Positions 50,292 through 60,900 of a DNA stretch of 64,000 bases are shown piece by piece. Both the position numbers and the translations under genes were made by a program. The notes under the pieces are model-generated. The model saw nothing but the letters and a program-made list of their open reading frames with translations. It was not told where the DNA came from and did not search any database. The stretch is from Tenacibaculum sp. 1_MG-2023 (lineage in GTDB: Bacteria; Bacteroidota; Bacteroidia; Flavobacteriales; Flavobacteriaceae), in contig NZ_JAUORH010000003.1 of assembly GCF_030547425.1 (NCBI RefSeq), positions 124,001-188,000 of the forward strand. Direction: 5' to 3'. The first letter of the stretch is position 1, and every line of letters starts with the position of its first letter.

Positions 50292-50320
50292 ACCTCTTTC
50301 TTTATTGAAAGAGGTTTTTT
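50292..50320 (+). terminator. Terminator after the thioredoxin-like gene
   Basis: ACCTCTTTC (50292-50300) pairs with GAAAGAGGT (50307-50315) around TTTATT, and is followed by T residues. The EI24 protein and hemF genes must therefore use another promoter. Confidence 0.88.
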
Positions 50321-50339
50321 ATTTTCACAAAAAAAAGAT

Positions 50340-51086
50340 ATGATACAAAATATTATAAAAGGAGTTAAAGCCTATTTTGGGGCTTTTGGAATGATTTCAA
50401 AATTAAGATTATGGAAATATTTTATTATTCCGATGTTTATAAGCATGTTAACAGCAACATTTGTTGGTTTTATAGCGTATACATTCTCCGATAATATTGG
50501 GCACTACGTAGCTAATTTTTGGAAGTGGGAGTTTGGAAAAGAAGCTTTTGAGGTAATTAGTACTTTTATAAGTGGACTACTAATTGTAGTAATTGGATTA
50601 GTGTTATATAAACATATTGTAATGGCGCTATCTGCACCTTTTATGAGTCCAGTTTCAGAAAAAATAGAAGACCATTTAAGAGGGGAAGATCATACACACA
50701 GAATTACTTCTTTTCAAGAGCAGCTAATAAGAGGAATACGAATAAACCTTAGAAATTTAACAAGAGAGTTATTGTTTACAATTCCTATTTTATTACTAGG
50801 GTTTATTCCGGTAATAGGTATTATTTCAACCATATTGTTGTTTTTAATGCAGGCCTATTACGCAGGTTTCGGAAATATGGATTTTACGCTTGAACGCCAT
50901 TTTAAATACAGAGAAAGTATCAATTTTGTAAAAGAGAATAAAGGATTAGCAATAGGAAACGGAATTGTATTTATGCTATTTTTATTAATTCCTATACTTG
51001 GAGTAATCCTCGTATTACCATTATCTGTAACTGCAGCAACTACAGAAACTATTAAGAAAATACAGCTTAAAAAATTACCAGAATAA
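50340..51086 (+). CDS. EI24/CysZ-like membrane protein
   Basis: The 248-residue protein has about four to six transmembrane segments (YFIIPMFISMLTATFVGFIA, FISGLLIVVIGLVLYKHIVM, ELLFTIPILLLGFIPVIGII, IVFMLFLLIPILGVILVLP) and the family block KHIVMALSAPFMSPVSEKIE. The EI24/CysZ family includes sulfate uptake proteins, but no sulfate genes are near. It begins 20 nt after the previous terminator, and 6 nt separate it from the open frame of hemF. Confidence 0.83.
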   Translation: MIQNIIKGVKAYFGAFGMISKLRLWKYFIIPMFISMLTATFVGFIAYTFSDNIGHYVANFWKWEFGKEAFEVISTFISGLLIVVIGLVLYKHIVMALSAPFMSPVSEKIEDHLRGEDHTHRITSFQEQLIRGIRINLRNLTRELLFTIPILLLGFIPVIGIISTILLFLMQAYYAGFGNMDFTLERHFKYRESINFVKENKGLAIGNGIVFMLFLLIPILGVILVLPLSVTAATTETIKKIQLKKLPE

Positions 51087-51116
51087 GTACTTTTGCACTT
51101 CAACAGAAACAAACAC

Positions 51117-52019
51117 ATGAAAGAACAATTTTACGCCTACATTCAAGAATTACAAGATACCATAACATCAACATTAGAAGCTATAGATGGTAAAGCCAAG
51201 TTTCAAGAAGATTTATGGGAACGTGCTGAAGGAGGTGGAGGTAGAACCCGTGTGATTGAAAATGGGAATATTTTTGAAAAAGGTGGCGTAAATATATCTA
51301 AAGTTTTTGGTGAGTTACCAGAAGCATTAAGAAAACAGTTTGGTGTAGAAAGTGGAGATTTTTTTGCTTGCGGATTAAGTTTAGTAATACATCCAAAAAA
51401 TCCGTTTGTACCAACCGTACATGCTAACTGGCGATATTTTGAAATGTATGATGGAGAAGGAAACATAGTTACACAATGGTTTGGTGGCGGACAAGATTTA
51501 ACTCCGTATTACTTATTTGAAGAAGATGCAAAACATTTTCACACGGTATGTAAAGAAGCTTGCGATAAGCACCACCCTGACTTTTATCCGAAATTTAAAG
51601 AGACCTGTGACAACTATTTTTGGAATACTCATCGAAATGAAGCACGCGGTTTAGGAGGTTTGTTCTTTGACTATTTAAAAGAAACAGAAGAGTTCTCTAT
51701 ACAAGATCGATATGATTTTGTTACCGAAGTAGGAAACAGCTTTTTAAACTCGTATATGCCGATTGTAGAGAGAAGAAAAGATATAACGTATACTCAAGAA
51801 CATAAAGATTGGCAAGAAGTGCGTAGAGGTCGCTATGTTGAGTTTAATTTAGTACACGATAGAGGAACCTTATTTGGTTTAAAAACTAATGGGCGTATCG
51901 AAAGTATTTTAATGAGTTTACCACCAACTGTACAATGGAAATACAATCATCATCCAGAAGAAGGTTCTGAAGAAGCAAAATTATTAGAGGTGTTGACTAA
52001 ACCTAAAAACTGGGTGTAG
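51117..52019 (+). CDS. hemF: Oxygen-dependent coproporphyrinogen III oxidase
   Basis: From the ATG at 51117 the enzyme has 300 residues. Motifs are ERAEGGGGRTRVIENGNIFE, GLSLVIHPKNPFVPTVHANW, WFGGGQDLTPYY and the C-terminal block EVRRGRYVEFNLVHDRGTLF with GRIESILMSLPP. It oxidatively decarboxylates coproporphyrinogen III to protoporphyrinogen IX using O2, so this organism makes haem aerobically. The product passes to HemJ. Confidence 0.97.
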   Translation: MKEQFYAYIQELQDTITSTLEAIDGKAKFQEDLWERAEGGGGRTRVIENGNIFEKGGVNISKVFGELPEALRKQFGVESGDFFACGLSLVIHPKNPFVPTVHANWRYFEMYDGEGNIVTQWFGGGQDLTPYYLFEEDAKHFHTVCKEACDKHHPDFYPKFKETCDNYFWNTHRNEARGLGGLFFDYLKETEEFSIQDRYDFVTEVGNSFLNSYMPIVERRKDITYTQEHKDWQEVRRGRYVEFNLVHDRGTLFGLKTNGRIESILMSLPPTVQWKYNHHPEEGSEEAKLLEVLTKPKNWV

Positions 52020-52044
52020 TTTAAAACCAAAACGAATAAAGAAG

Positions 52045-52074
52045 AAGGCAAAACAAATTAGTTTTGTCTTTTTT
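52045..52074 (+). terminator. Terminator of hemF
   Basis: AAGGCAAAAC (52045-52054) pairs with GTTTTGTCTT (52061-52070) with one wobble, followed by T residues. Confidence 0.78.
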
Positions 52075-52177
52075 ATTTTGAAGATACTCTCGTATACAGA
52101 AAGCAACAAAATATTTTTGCTTTTTAAATGTTTTGATTCACATTTTTTTTAGACAGGAATTCATGAAATATACAAAC

Positions 52178-52283
52178 ATAAAAAAGCCCCGAATTGAAAG
52201 TCGAGGCAGCTTAAATGTTTTCACAACGGAATAATCCTTATTGTGAATTGATTTCAAAATTGTACTGCTAATATACACCTTTT
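52178..52283 (-). ncRNA. tracrRNA of the type II-C system
   Basis: On the plus strand, TTGTGAATTGATTTCAAA (52241-52258) plus TTGTA (52260-52264) repeats the crRNA-sense CRISPR repeat with one extra A. The minus-strand transcript can therefore pair with the repeat part of crRNA. After the anti-repeat comes AATAAGGATTATTCCGTTGTG, then a terminal hairpin in which GCCTCGA pairs with TCGGGGC, followed by six T residues near 52180. This anti-repeat/nexus/terminator order fits II-C tracrRNAs of Bacteroidota. The 5' end (about 52270-52285) is uncertain. It is transcribed away from cas9. Confidence 0.9.
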
Positions 52284-52342
52284 TAAATTAGTCGATTACG
52301 GATTGTCGTATATCGAATAACTTTTTTTTACTTATTTTTAAA

Positions 52343-52368
52343 TCATTAAGTAATTCGTTTCTTAATGA
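52343..52368. promoter_or_regulatory. Inverted repeat in the tracrRNA-cas9 intergenic region
   Basis: TCATTAAG (52343-52350) is repeated in reverse complement as CTTAATGA (52361-52368) with 10 nt between. No T-run follows, so it is not a usual terminator. Operator or structured leader is possible. Confidence 0.4.
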
Positions 52369-52414
52369 AGCAATTGCGACTTCTTCCTCTTAAAGATAAA
52401 AATATTGTATCATA

Positions 52415-52437
52415 AGTTCACTCTTGTGTTGTGAACT
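52415..52437. promoter_or_regulatory. Inverted repeat just ahead of cas9
   Basis: AGTTCAC (52415-52421) and GTGAACT (52431-52437) form a perfect 7-bp inverted repeat with 9 nt between, ending 21 nt before the cas9 ATG. It could be an operator or a leader hairpin that limits cas9 translation. No transcription factor can be named. Confidence 0.45.
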
Positions 52438-52458
52438 AGTATAAAAAAGCGAAATAAA

Positions 52459-55400
52459 ATGACTAAAAAAATTCTAGGTTTAGATTTAGGTACCAACTCA
52501 ATTGGTTGGGCGTTGGTAGAAGAAGCTGAACACAATCAAGAAGAATCAAAAATTATAAAATTAGGGGTACGCGTAAACCCTTTAACTATTGATGAAAAAA
52601 TAAATTTTGAGAAAGGAAAACCGATTACTACCAATGCAGATAGAACATTAAAGAGAGGTGCTAGGAAAAACTTACAGCGTTTTAAATTGAGAAGAGAAAA
52701 TTTAAGAGAGCTTCTTTCAAAAAATAATATAATATCTAAAGATTTTATACTTGCAGAAAAAGGGAAGGAAAGTACACACTCTTTATTACAGTTAAGAGCT
52801 AGAGCGGCAAAAGAAAAAATTTCATTAATAGATTTTGCTAGAGTACTATTTGTAATTAATAAAAAAAGAGGATATAAAAGTAGTCGAAAAACTAAACAAG
52901 AAGTAGATGGGACAGCAATTGATGGTATGGGGGTTGCAAAATTGCTTTATGAAGAAAAATTTACACCAGGACAATACGGATATAAGCTTCTTAAAGAAGG
53001 TAAAAAATATATTCCCGATTTTTATCAATCTGATTTACAAACAGAGTTCTTGGCTATTTGGCAAAACCAACAAAAATATTATCCTAGTATTCTTAACGAA
53101 AAGCTTTTTGAAGAACTTCAAGAAAAAAATAAAAGTCAAACTTGGGCAATTTGTAAAGAGCCTTTTAATATAGTTGGTATTAAGTTAGAAGGAAAAGCTT
53201 CAGATCAAAAAAATAAGAAGTATGAATTAAGGAGTTTAGGACTTTCAGAAAAATTAGATTTAGAACAACTAGCTATAGTTTTACAAGAAATAAATAATGA
53301 CAAAAAGAAATCGAGCGGTTATTTAGGGGCTATTTCTGATAGAAGTAAAATTTTATTTATGGATAAAATAACTGTTGGAGAATATCTTTGGCAGCAAAAG
53401 GAAAAGGACTTTCATATTTCTTTAAAAAACCAAGTGTTTTATAGACAGGATTATTTAGATGAGTTTGAAACTATATGGGAAACTCAAGCAAAGTATCATT
53501 CAGAGTTAACTTCTCAATTAAAAGAAGAAATACGTGATGTTGTTATTTTTTATCAAAGAAAACTAAAATCTCAAAAAGGATTACTTAGCTTTTGCCAGTT
53601 TGAAAGTTGGTGGGAAAACAGAAAAGATGAGAAGGGAACTGTAATTTTAAATAAATTAACAGGTAACCCAAAGCAAAGGCAAGTAGGACATAGAGTTATA
53701 CCAAAATCATCTCCATTGTTCCAAGAGTTTAAGATATGGCAAAACATTAATAATTTATTATTTGTAAACAAGATTTCTAGAGAAGAATATCAACTTACTT
53801 TAGCAGACAAGAAGTTTCTTTTTAAAGAGCTTAATGTAAGGGGAGAACTAACAGAAAAGCAAGTGTTGAAAATGTTTAGCTATTCAGATAAAGAGTGGCA
53901 TACTAATCAACCTATTATAGATTACAAAAAACAAACACGAAAAGCCATTGAAGGCAATAGAACTAACAAAACTCTTTTTAATGTATATCAAACTATTATA
54001 GAAAGAGAAGGGTATGGTTTTGATTGGAATAAAAAAAGTGCAGAAGAAATATTACAAGAATTAAAAGCTGTTTTTTCTCAAATAGGAATAAAGGCAGATA
54101 TTTTAACATTTAATTCGGAGAGTAACTTAGATAAGCAAGCTAGTTTTCAACTATGGCATTTATTGTATTCAGCGACAGATGATGGTAAAATTACAAAAGA
54201 GGATAGAGAAGTTTATGGTAATTCCGATGTAAATCTTAAAAAGAAATTACATAAAAAGTTTGGTTTTAGTCCTGAGTATGCAAAGTTGATTTCAAATAAA
54301 TCTTTACAAGATGATTATGGTAGTTTATCATCAAGGGCAATAAATAAAATTTTACCATTCTTAAAAGAAGGACATGAATATTCTGAAGCCTGTACATTGG
54401 CAGGTTATAATCACTCTAATAGCGAATCTAAAGAAGATTTTAGTAAAAGAGAATTAAAAGAACGGTTAGACATTTTACCCAAAAACAGTCTTCGAAACCC
54501 AGTAGTTGAAAAGATTTTAAATCAAATGATTAATTTGGTTAACCAAGTTTGTGAAACTTACGGAAAACCCGATGAAATTAGAATTGAATTAGCAAGAGAG
54601 TTAAAAAAATCTGCTAAAGAACGTGAAGAAGCAGTGAAATATATTAATGCAGCTACTAAAGCGAATGATGAAATAAAAAAACTTATAGAAAAAGACTTTG
54701 GTTTTAAACCAACTAAAACCGATGTAGTTCGTTACAAATTATGGGAAGAATTAGCTAATAATGGACATAAAACCGTTTTTACGAACAAATATATTCCAAG
54801 AGAAAAGATTTTTTCTAAAGATGTAGATATTGAACATATAATACCTAAAGCATTATTATTTGATGATTCCTTTTCTAATAAAACCTTAGCTTACAGAACT
54901 GTTAATCTTAAAAAAGGAAGTAGAACAGGATTAGATTTTATTAGTCAAGATTATGTTTCAGGATTAAATGATTATAAAACAAGAATAGAAAGTTTATTTA
55001 AAGCAAATGCTATATCTAAAGCTAAGTATAAAAAACTACTGATGAGTGCTAGTAACTTACCAGAAGATTTTATTGAAAGAGATTTAAGAAACAGCCAATA
55101 TATAGCAAAGAAAGCAAAAGCTATTTTACAAGATTTAGTAAAAAAGCCTATTGTGTCTACCTCAGGAAGTATTACTGATAAACTCAGAAAAGATTGGGAT
55201 TTAATTAATGTAATGAAAGAGCTTAATTTACCAAAATATAAGGCTTTAGGATTAACCCAAATAGAAAATCGTTGGGATTCTGGACAGGAAAAAGAAAAAT
55301 CATTTGAGGTTATTAGTGATTGGACAAAACGTAACGATCATCGTCATCACGCAATGGATGCTCTTACGGTAGCATTTACAACGCACAACCATATACAGTA

Positions 55401-56649
55401 TATAAACTATTTAAGCGCTCGCAAAAACGAAAGTCATGATAAACATAAAATAATTAAAAATATTGAGCACTTAATAACTAACCCAAATAAAAATGGAGGA
55501 AATAAAGTGTTTGTTCCGCCAATTGAGAATTTTAGATTAGAAGCAAAAAAGCATTTAGAAAGTATTTTAATTTCATTTAAAAATAAAAACAAGGTAACTA
55601 CTACTAATAGAAATACAATAAAAAAAGGGAAGAACGGAAAGCATGTTCAATCGGTAAAAACACCAAGAGGGCAATTGCATAAAGAAACAGTTTACGGAAA
55701 ATCAAAACAGTTGATGAGTAAACCAACAAGAATTTCAAAAAAACTAAGTATTCAACAAATACAGTTAATAAGTAATCCATCTCATAAAAAGCAAGTACTA
55801 GAACATCTTAAAAAGTTTGATAATAATGTATTAATAGCTTTTGATACAAAAACATTAAAAAATACACCTCTCCTATACAAAAATGAACCTCTTAAAGAAG
55901 TGCTTTGTTTTGAAGAAATATATACTATTAGGAAAGAAATAGCTTCTGATTTAAAGCTAAGTAAGGTGGTTGATGAAAAAGTAAAAAATATTCTTAAAGT
56001 TAGATTAGCAGAGTATAATAATAACCCCAAAGAAGCCTTTTCTGATTTAGAAAAGAACCCTATTTGGCTTAATAAAGAAAAAGGTATTTCTATTAAACGA
56101 GTTACTATAACAGGTGTCAATAATACAGAAGCATTACATTATAAAAAAGATCATTTAGGGAAAGAAATATTAGACCAACAAGGTAATAAACAAGCAGTAG
56201 ATTTTGTAAGTACAGGTAATAATCATCACATCGCTATTTACAAAGATGTTAAAGGTAATTTACAAGAAAAAGTAGTATCGTTTTACGAAGTGGTAGCTAG
56301 AGTAAATGAAGGTTTATCTATCATCGACAAGACCTATAAGGAAAAAGAAGGTTGGCAGTTTTTGTTTACTATGAAACAAAACGAAATGTTCGTATTTCCT
56401 AATAATGACTTTAATATTGATGAAATTGATTTATTAGATGGAAAAAATGCATGTTTAATAAGTAAACACTTATTTAGAGTACAAAAAATTGCTGCTAAAG
56501 ACTATTTCTTCAGACATCATTTAGAAACAACAGTAACTAATAATTTAGATTTTACATATAAAAGAAAACAAACTCCAAATTCTTTACAGGGAGTTATAAA
56601 AGTACGCATTAATCACATTGGTCAAATTGTCCAAGTAGGAGAATATTAA
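52459..56649 (+). CDS. cas9: CRISPR-associated endonuclease Cas9 (type II-C, 1396 residues)
   Basis: All catalytic parts are visible. RuvC-I is KKILGLDLGTNSIGWALVEE with Asp9. The arginine-rich bridge helix is at about 59-86 (NADRTLKRGARKNLQRF). RuvC-II is EIRIELARELKKSAKE with Glu710. HNH is DVDIEHIIPKALLFDDSFSN with His793. RuvC-III is DHRHHAMDALTVAFT with His964 and Asp967. The protein is therefore expected to be active. It is long compared with many II-C Cas9 proteins (about 1000-1100) but usual for Bacteroidota. It is followed by cas1 and cas2 only, with no csn2 or cas4, which makes the system II-C. It cuts DNA complementary to the crRNA spacer, guided by the tracrRNA. Confidence 0.97.
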   Translation: MTKKILGLDLGTNSIGWALVEEAEHNQEESKIIKLGVRVNPLTIDEKINFEKGKPITTNADRTLKRGARKNLQRFKLRRENLRELLSKNNIISKDFILAEKGKESTHSLLQLRARAAKEKISLIDFARVLFVINKKRGYKSSRKTKQEVDGTAIDGMGVAKLLYEEKFTPGQYGYKLLKEGKKYIPDFYQSDLQTEFLAIWQNQQKYYPSILNEKLFEELQEKNKSQTWAICKEPFNIVGIKLEGKASDQKNKKYELRSLGLSEKLDLEQLAIVLQEINNDKKKSSGYLGAISDRSKILFMDKITVGEYLWQQKEKDFHISLKNQVFYRQDYLDEFETIWETQAKYHSELTSQLKEEIRDVVIFYQRKLKSQKGLLSFCQFESWWENRKDEKGTVILNKLTGNPKQRQVGHRVIPKSSPLFQEFKIWQNINNLLFVNKISREEYQLTLADKKFLFKELNVRGELTEKQVLKMFSYSDKEWHTNQPIIDYKKQTRKAIEGNRTNKTLFNVYQTIIEREGYGFDWNKKSAEEILQELKAVFSQIGIKADILTFNSESNLDKQASFQLWHLLYSATDDGKITKEDREVYGNSDVNLKKKLHKKFGFSPEYAKLISNKSLQDDYGSLSSRAINKILPFLKEGHEYSEACTLAGYNHSNSESKEDFSKRELKERLDILPKNSLRNPVVEKILNQMINLVNQVCETYGKPDEIRIELARELKKSAKEREEAVKYINAATKANDEIKKLIEKDFGFKPTKTDVVRYKLWEELANNGHKTVFTNKYIPREKIFSKDVDIEHIIPKALLFDDSFSNKTLAYRTVNLKKGSRTGLDFISQDYVSGLNDYKTRIESLFKANAISKAKYKKLLMSASNLPEDFIERDLRNSQYIAKKAKAILQDLVKKPIVSTSGSITDKLRKDWDLINVMKELNLPKYKALGLTQIENRWDSGQEKEKSFEVISDWTKRNDHRHHAMDALTVAFTTHNHIQYINYLSARKNESHDKHKIIKNIEHLITNPNKNGGNKVFVPPIENFRLEAKKHLESILISFKNKNKVTTTNRNTIKKGKNGKHVQSVKTPRGQLHKETVYGKSKQLMSKPTRISKKLSIQQIQLISNPSHKKQVLEHLKKFDNNVLIAFDTKTLKNTPLLYKNEPLKEVLCFEEIYTIRKEIASDLKLSKVVDEKVKNILKVRLAEYNNNPKEAFSDLEKNPIWLNKEKGISIKRVTITGVNNTEALHYKKDHLGKEILDQQGNKQAVDFVSTGNNHHIAIYKDVKGNLQEKVVSFYEVVARVNEGLSIIDKTYKEKEGWQFLFTMKQNEMFVFPNNDFNIDEIDLLDGKNACLISKHLFRVQKIAAKDYFFRHHLETTVTNNLDFTYKRKQTPNSLQGVIKVRINHIGQIVQVGEY

Positions 56650-56657
56650 TTTTTGTA

Positions 56658-56694
56658 AAAAGTCCATAAAATATTTAGTGTATGGGCTTTTTTT
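56658..56694 (+). terminator. Terminator-like hairpin between cas9 and cas1
   Basis: AAAAGTCCATA (56658-56668) pairs over 11 bp with TATGGGCTTTT (56681-56691), with one wobble and a 12-nt loop, followed by a seven-T run. It lies between the cas9 stop and the cas1 start, 14 nt before the latter. Confidence 0.72.
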
Positions 56695-56707
56695 AAGCTA
56701 AATAGTT

Positions 56708-57933
<1,226 letters not shown>

Positions 57934-57955
57934 TTTTTCTATTTCTACAAAATAC

Positions 57956-57983
57956 AAAAACCTCCCGAAAACAGGAGGTTTTT
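57956..57983. terminator. Bidirectional terminator between cas2 and the array
   Basis: AAAAACCTCC (57956-57965) pairs with GGAGGTTTTT (57974-57983) around an 8-nt loop, and can stop the cas transcript and the array transcript, which meet here. It fills most of the 60 bp between cas2 and the first repeat. Confidence 0.88.
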
Positions 57984-57993
57984 AAATAGTTAC

Positions 57994-60900
57994 CTTGTGA
58001 TTGCTCACGTAAAAATACAATTTGAAATCAATTCACAACTAAAGTGCCAGCGGTTGGCTCTGTGGCTGACTTGTGATTGCTCACGTAAAAATACAATTTG
58101 AAATCAATTCACAACTACAAGGCGTTTAGATTACGCATTAATGTACTTGTGATTGCTCACGTAAAAATACAATTTGAAATCAATTCACAACTATGGTGAA
58201 GTTCTACCCCCACTAATTTTTCTTGTGATTGCTCACGTAAAAATACAATTTGAAATCAATTCACAACTATTATCATTCATTTTTTTTAGCTTTTTATCTT
58301 GTGATTGCTCACGTAAAAATACAATTTGAAATCAATTCACAACATAATAACTTTAATAATTATACAATGAATGCTTGTGATTGCTCACGTAAAAATACAA
58401 TTTGAAATCAATTCACAACTAAACATTTAACAAAAGCGGAGTTTGACGACTTGTGATTGCTCACGTAAAAATACAATTTGAAATCAATTCACAACAAGTT
58501 TTCTGAATCTTTAAATAATCAATTACTTGTGATTGCTCACGTAAAAATACAATTTGAAATCAATTCACAACTAATTCGAGGTACAAAAAAAATAAAGTCA
58601 ACTTGTGATTGCTCACGTAAAAATACAATTTGAAATCAATTCACAACTTAGATAATGTAATTAATTGTTGTTTCATACTTGTGATTGCTCACGTAAAAAT
58701 ACAATTTGAAATCAATTCACAACAAAATAAAATACAAGGCTACTGATTCAGAACTTGTGATTGCTCACGTAAAAATACAATTTGAAATCAATTCACAACT
58801 GGAAAACGTAATAGAATTATACAACAAAACTTGTGATTGCTCACGTAAAAATACAATTTGAAATCAATTCACAACCTACACAGCCGTTTAGGTCTATTCT
58901 AATTTCTTGTGATTGCTCACGTAAAAATACAATTTGAAATCAATTCACAACTGGTCTTTTTTACAGAACAGAGTTAAGACCCTTGTGATTGCTCACGTAA
59001 AAATACAATTTGAAATCAATTCACAACTATTGAAAATAAATATGGAGATAGAATATTCTTGTGATTGCTCACGTAAAAATACAATTTGAAATCAATTCAC
59101 AACAGGCTAATTAATATTTATTTTTTTTAATTTCTTGTGATTGCTCACGTAAAAATACAATTTGAAATCAATTCACAACCTAATAAAAGAAGCTAAAAGA
59201 AGAGGTTATCTTGTGATTGCTCACGTAAAAATACAATTTGAAATCAATTCACAACACGATTCGTATTTAAAGGAATTACAAAAAGCTTGTGATTGCTCAC
59301 GTAAAAATACAATTTGAAATCAATTCACAACTCTTTGGTATTATAAAATAAATCTATAAAACTTGTGATTGCTCACGTAAAAATACAATTTGAAATCAAT
59401 TCACAACTTAAAAACAAAATTATGTTAACATTAGAAACTTGTGATTGCTCACGTAAAAATACAATTTGAAATCAATTCACAACTAAGGTGAAGTTCTGCC
59501 CCCACTAATTTTTCTTGTGATTGCTCACGTAAAAATACAATTTGAAATCAATTCACAACTAACTTACAGGAAGGATGGTAAAACTTACACTTGTGATTGC
59601 TCACGTAAAAATACAATTTGAAATCAATTCACAACTACCTATTATTTTAATTAAATTTTCTTTAGCTTGTGATTGCTCACGTAAAAATACAATTTGAAAT
59701 CAATTCACAACTCAGTAACTACGACACCTTTATTTCGGCATCTTGTGATTGCTCACGTAAAAATACAATTTGAAATCAATTCACAACTAAAACGGCGTTA
59801 GATGTTACAGAACAATTCTTGTGATTGCTCACGTAAAAATACAATTTGAAATCAATTCACAACTATTTAACCGTGAAGATTTAAAAGTAATTGCTTGTGA
59901 TTGCTCACGTAAAAATACAATTTGAAATCAATTCACAACTCTTCACTCGCTTTTTCCCACATCTTTTTTCTTGTGATTGCTCACGTAAAAATACAATTTG
60001 AAATCAATTCACAACATAATTAAGTCAAACAATGCTTCGTTGTCCCTTGTGATTGCTCACGTAAAAATACAATTTGAAATCAATTCACAACTAAATAACG
60101 GTTGTTTTATTTTACTATCAACTTGTGATTGCTCACGTAAAAATACAATTTGAAATCAATTCACAACTATTATTTCAATTAAATCTTTGTCCGATACCTT
60201 GTGATTGCTCACGTAAAAATACAATTTGAAATCAATTCACAACTAGCTTCAACTAAACGACATACTGGATTAGCTTGTGATTGCTCACGTAAAAATACAA
60301 TTTGAAATCAATTCACAACAAAATAAAAGGAGAAATAAGAAAGGATAACCTTGTGATTGCTCACGTAAAAATACAATTTGAAATCAATTCACAACTTTTT
60401 TGTGAAAGCAGAAAAAACAAATAACCTTGTGATTGCTCACGTAAAAATACAATTTGAAATCAATTCACAACTATTCAAAAGGATAGGTTTACGGCAAAAT
60501 ACTTGTGATTGCTCACGTAAAAATACAATTTGAAATCAATTCACAACTCCAAAAGTGTTCAACATTTGAACTAGAAACTTGTGATTGCTCACGTAAAAAT
60601 ACAATTTGAAATCAATTCACAACTTTATTGCTGTTGTGTATACAAATCCTTTACTTGTGATTGCTCACGTAAAAATACAATTTGAAATCAATTCACAACT
60701 ATAGAGGACTGTACGTTCGCTGAAATAGGCTTGTGATTGCTCACGTAAAAATACAATTTGAAATCAATTCACAACTATAAAGCACCATTATGATAAAACA
60801 TAAAACTTGTGATTGCTCACGTAAAAATACAATTTGAAATCAATTCACAACCGTTTGTGTACTATTGATAAACGGGAAGGACTTGTGATTGCTCACGTAA

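Noticed and set aside
58952..58981. Spacer 13 has complementary ends (GGTCTT and AAGACC)
   Set aside because: A six-base match in one of 53 spacers is expected by chance and has no other support.
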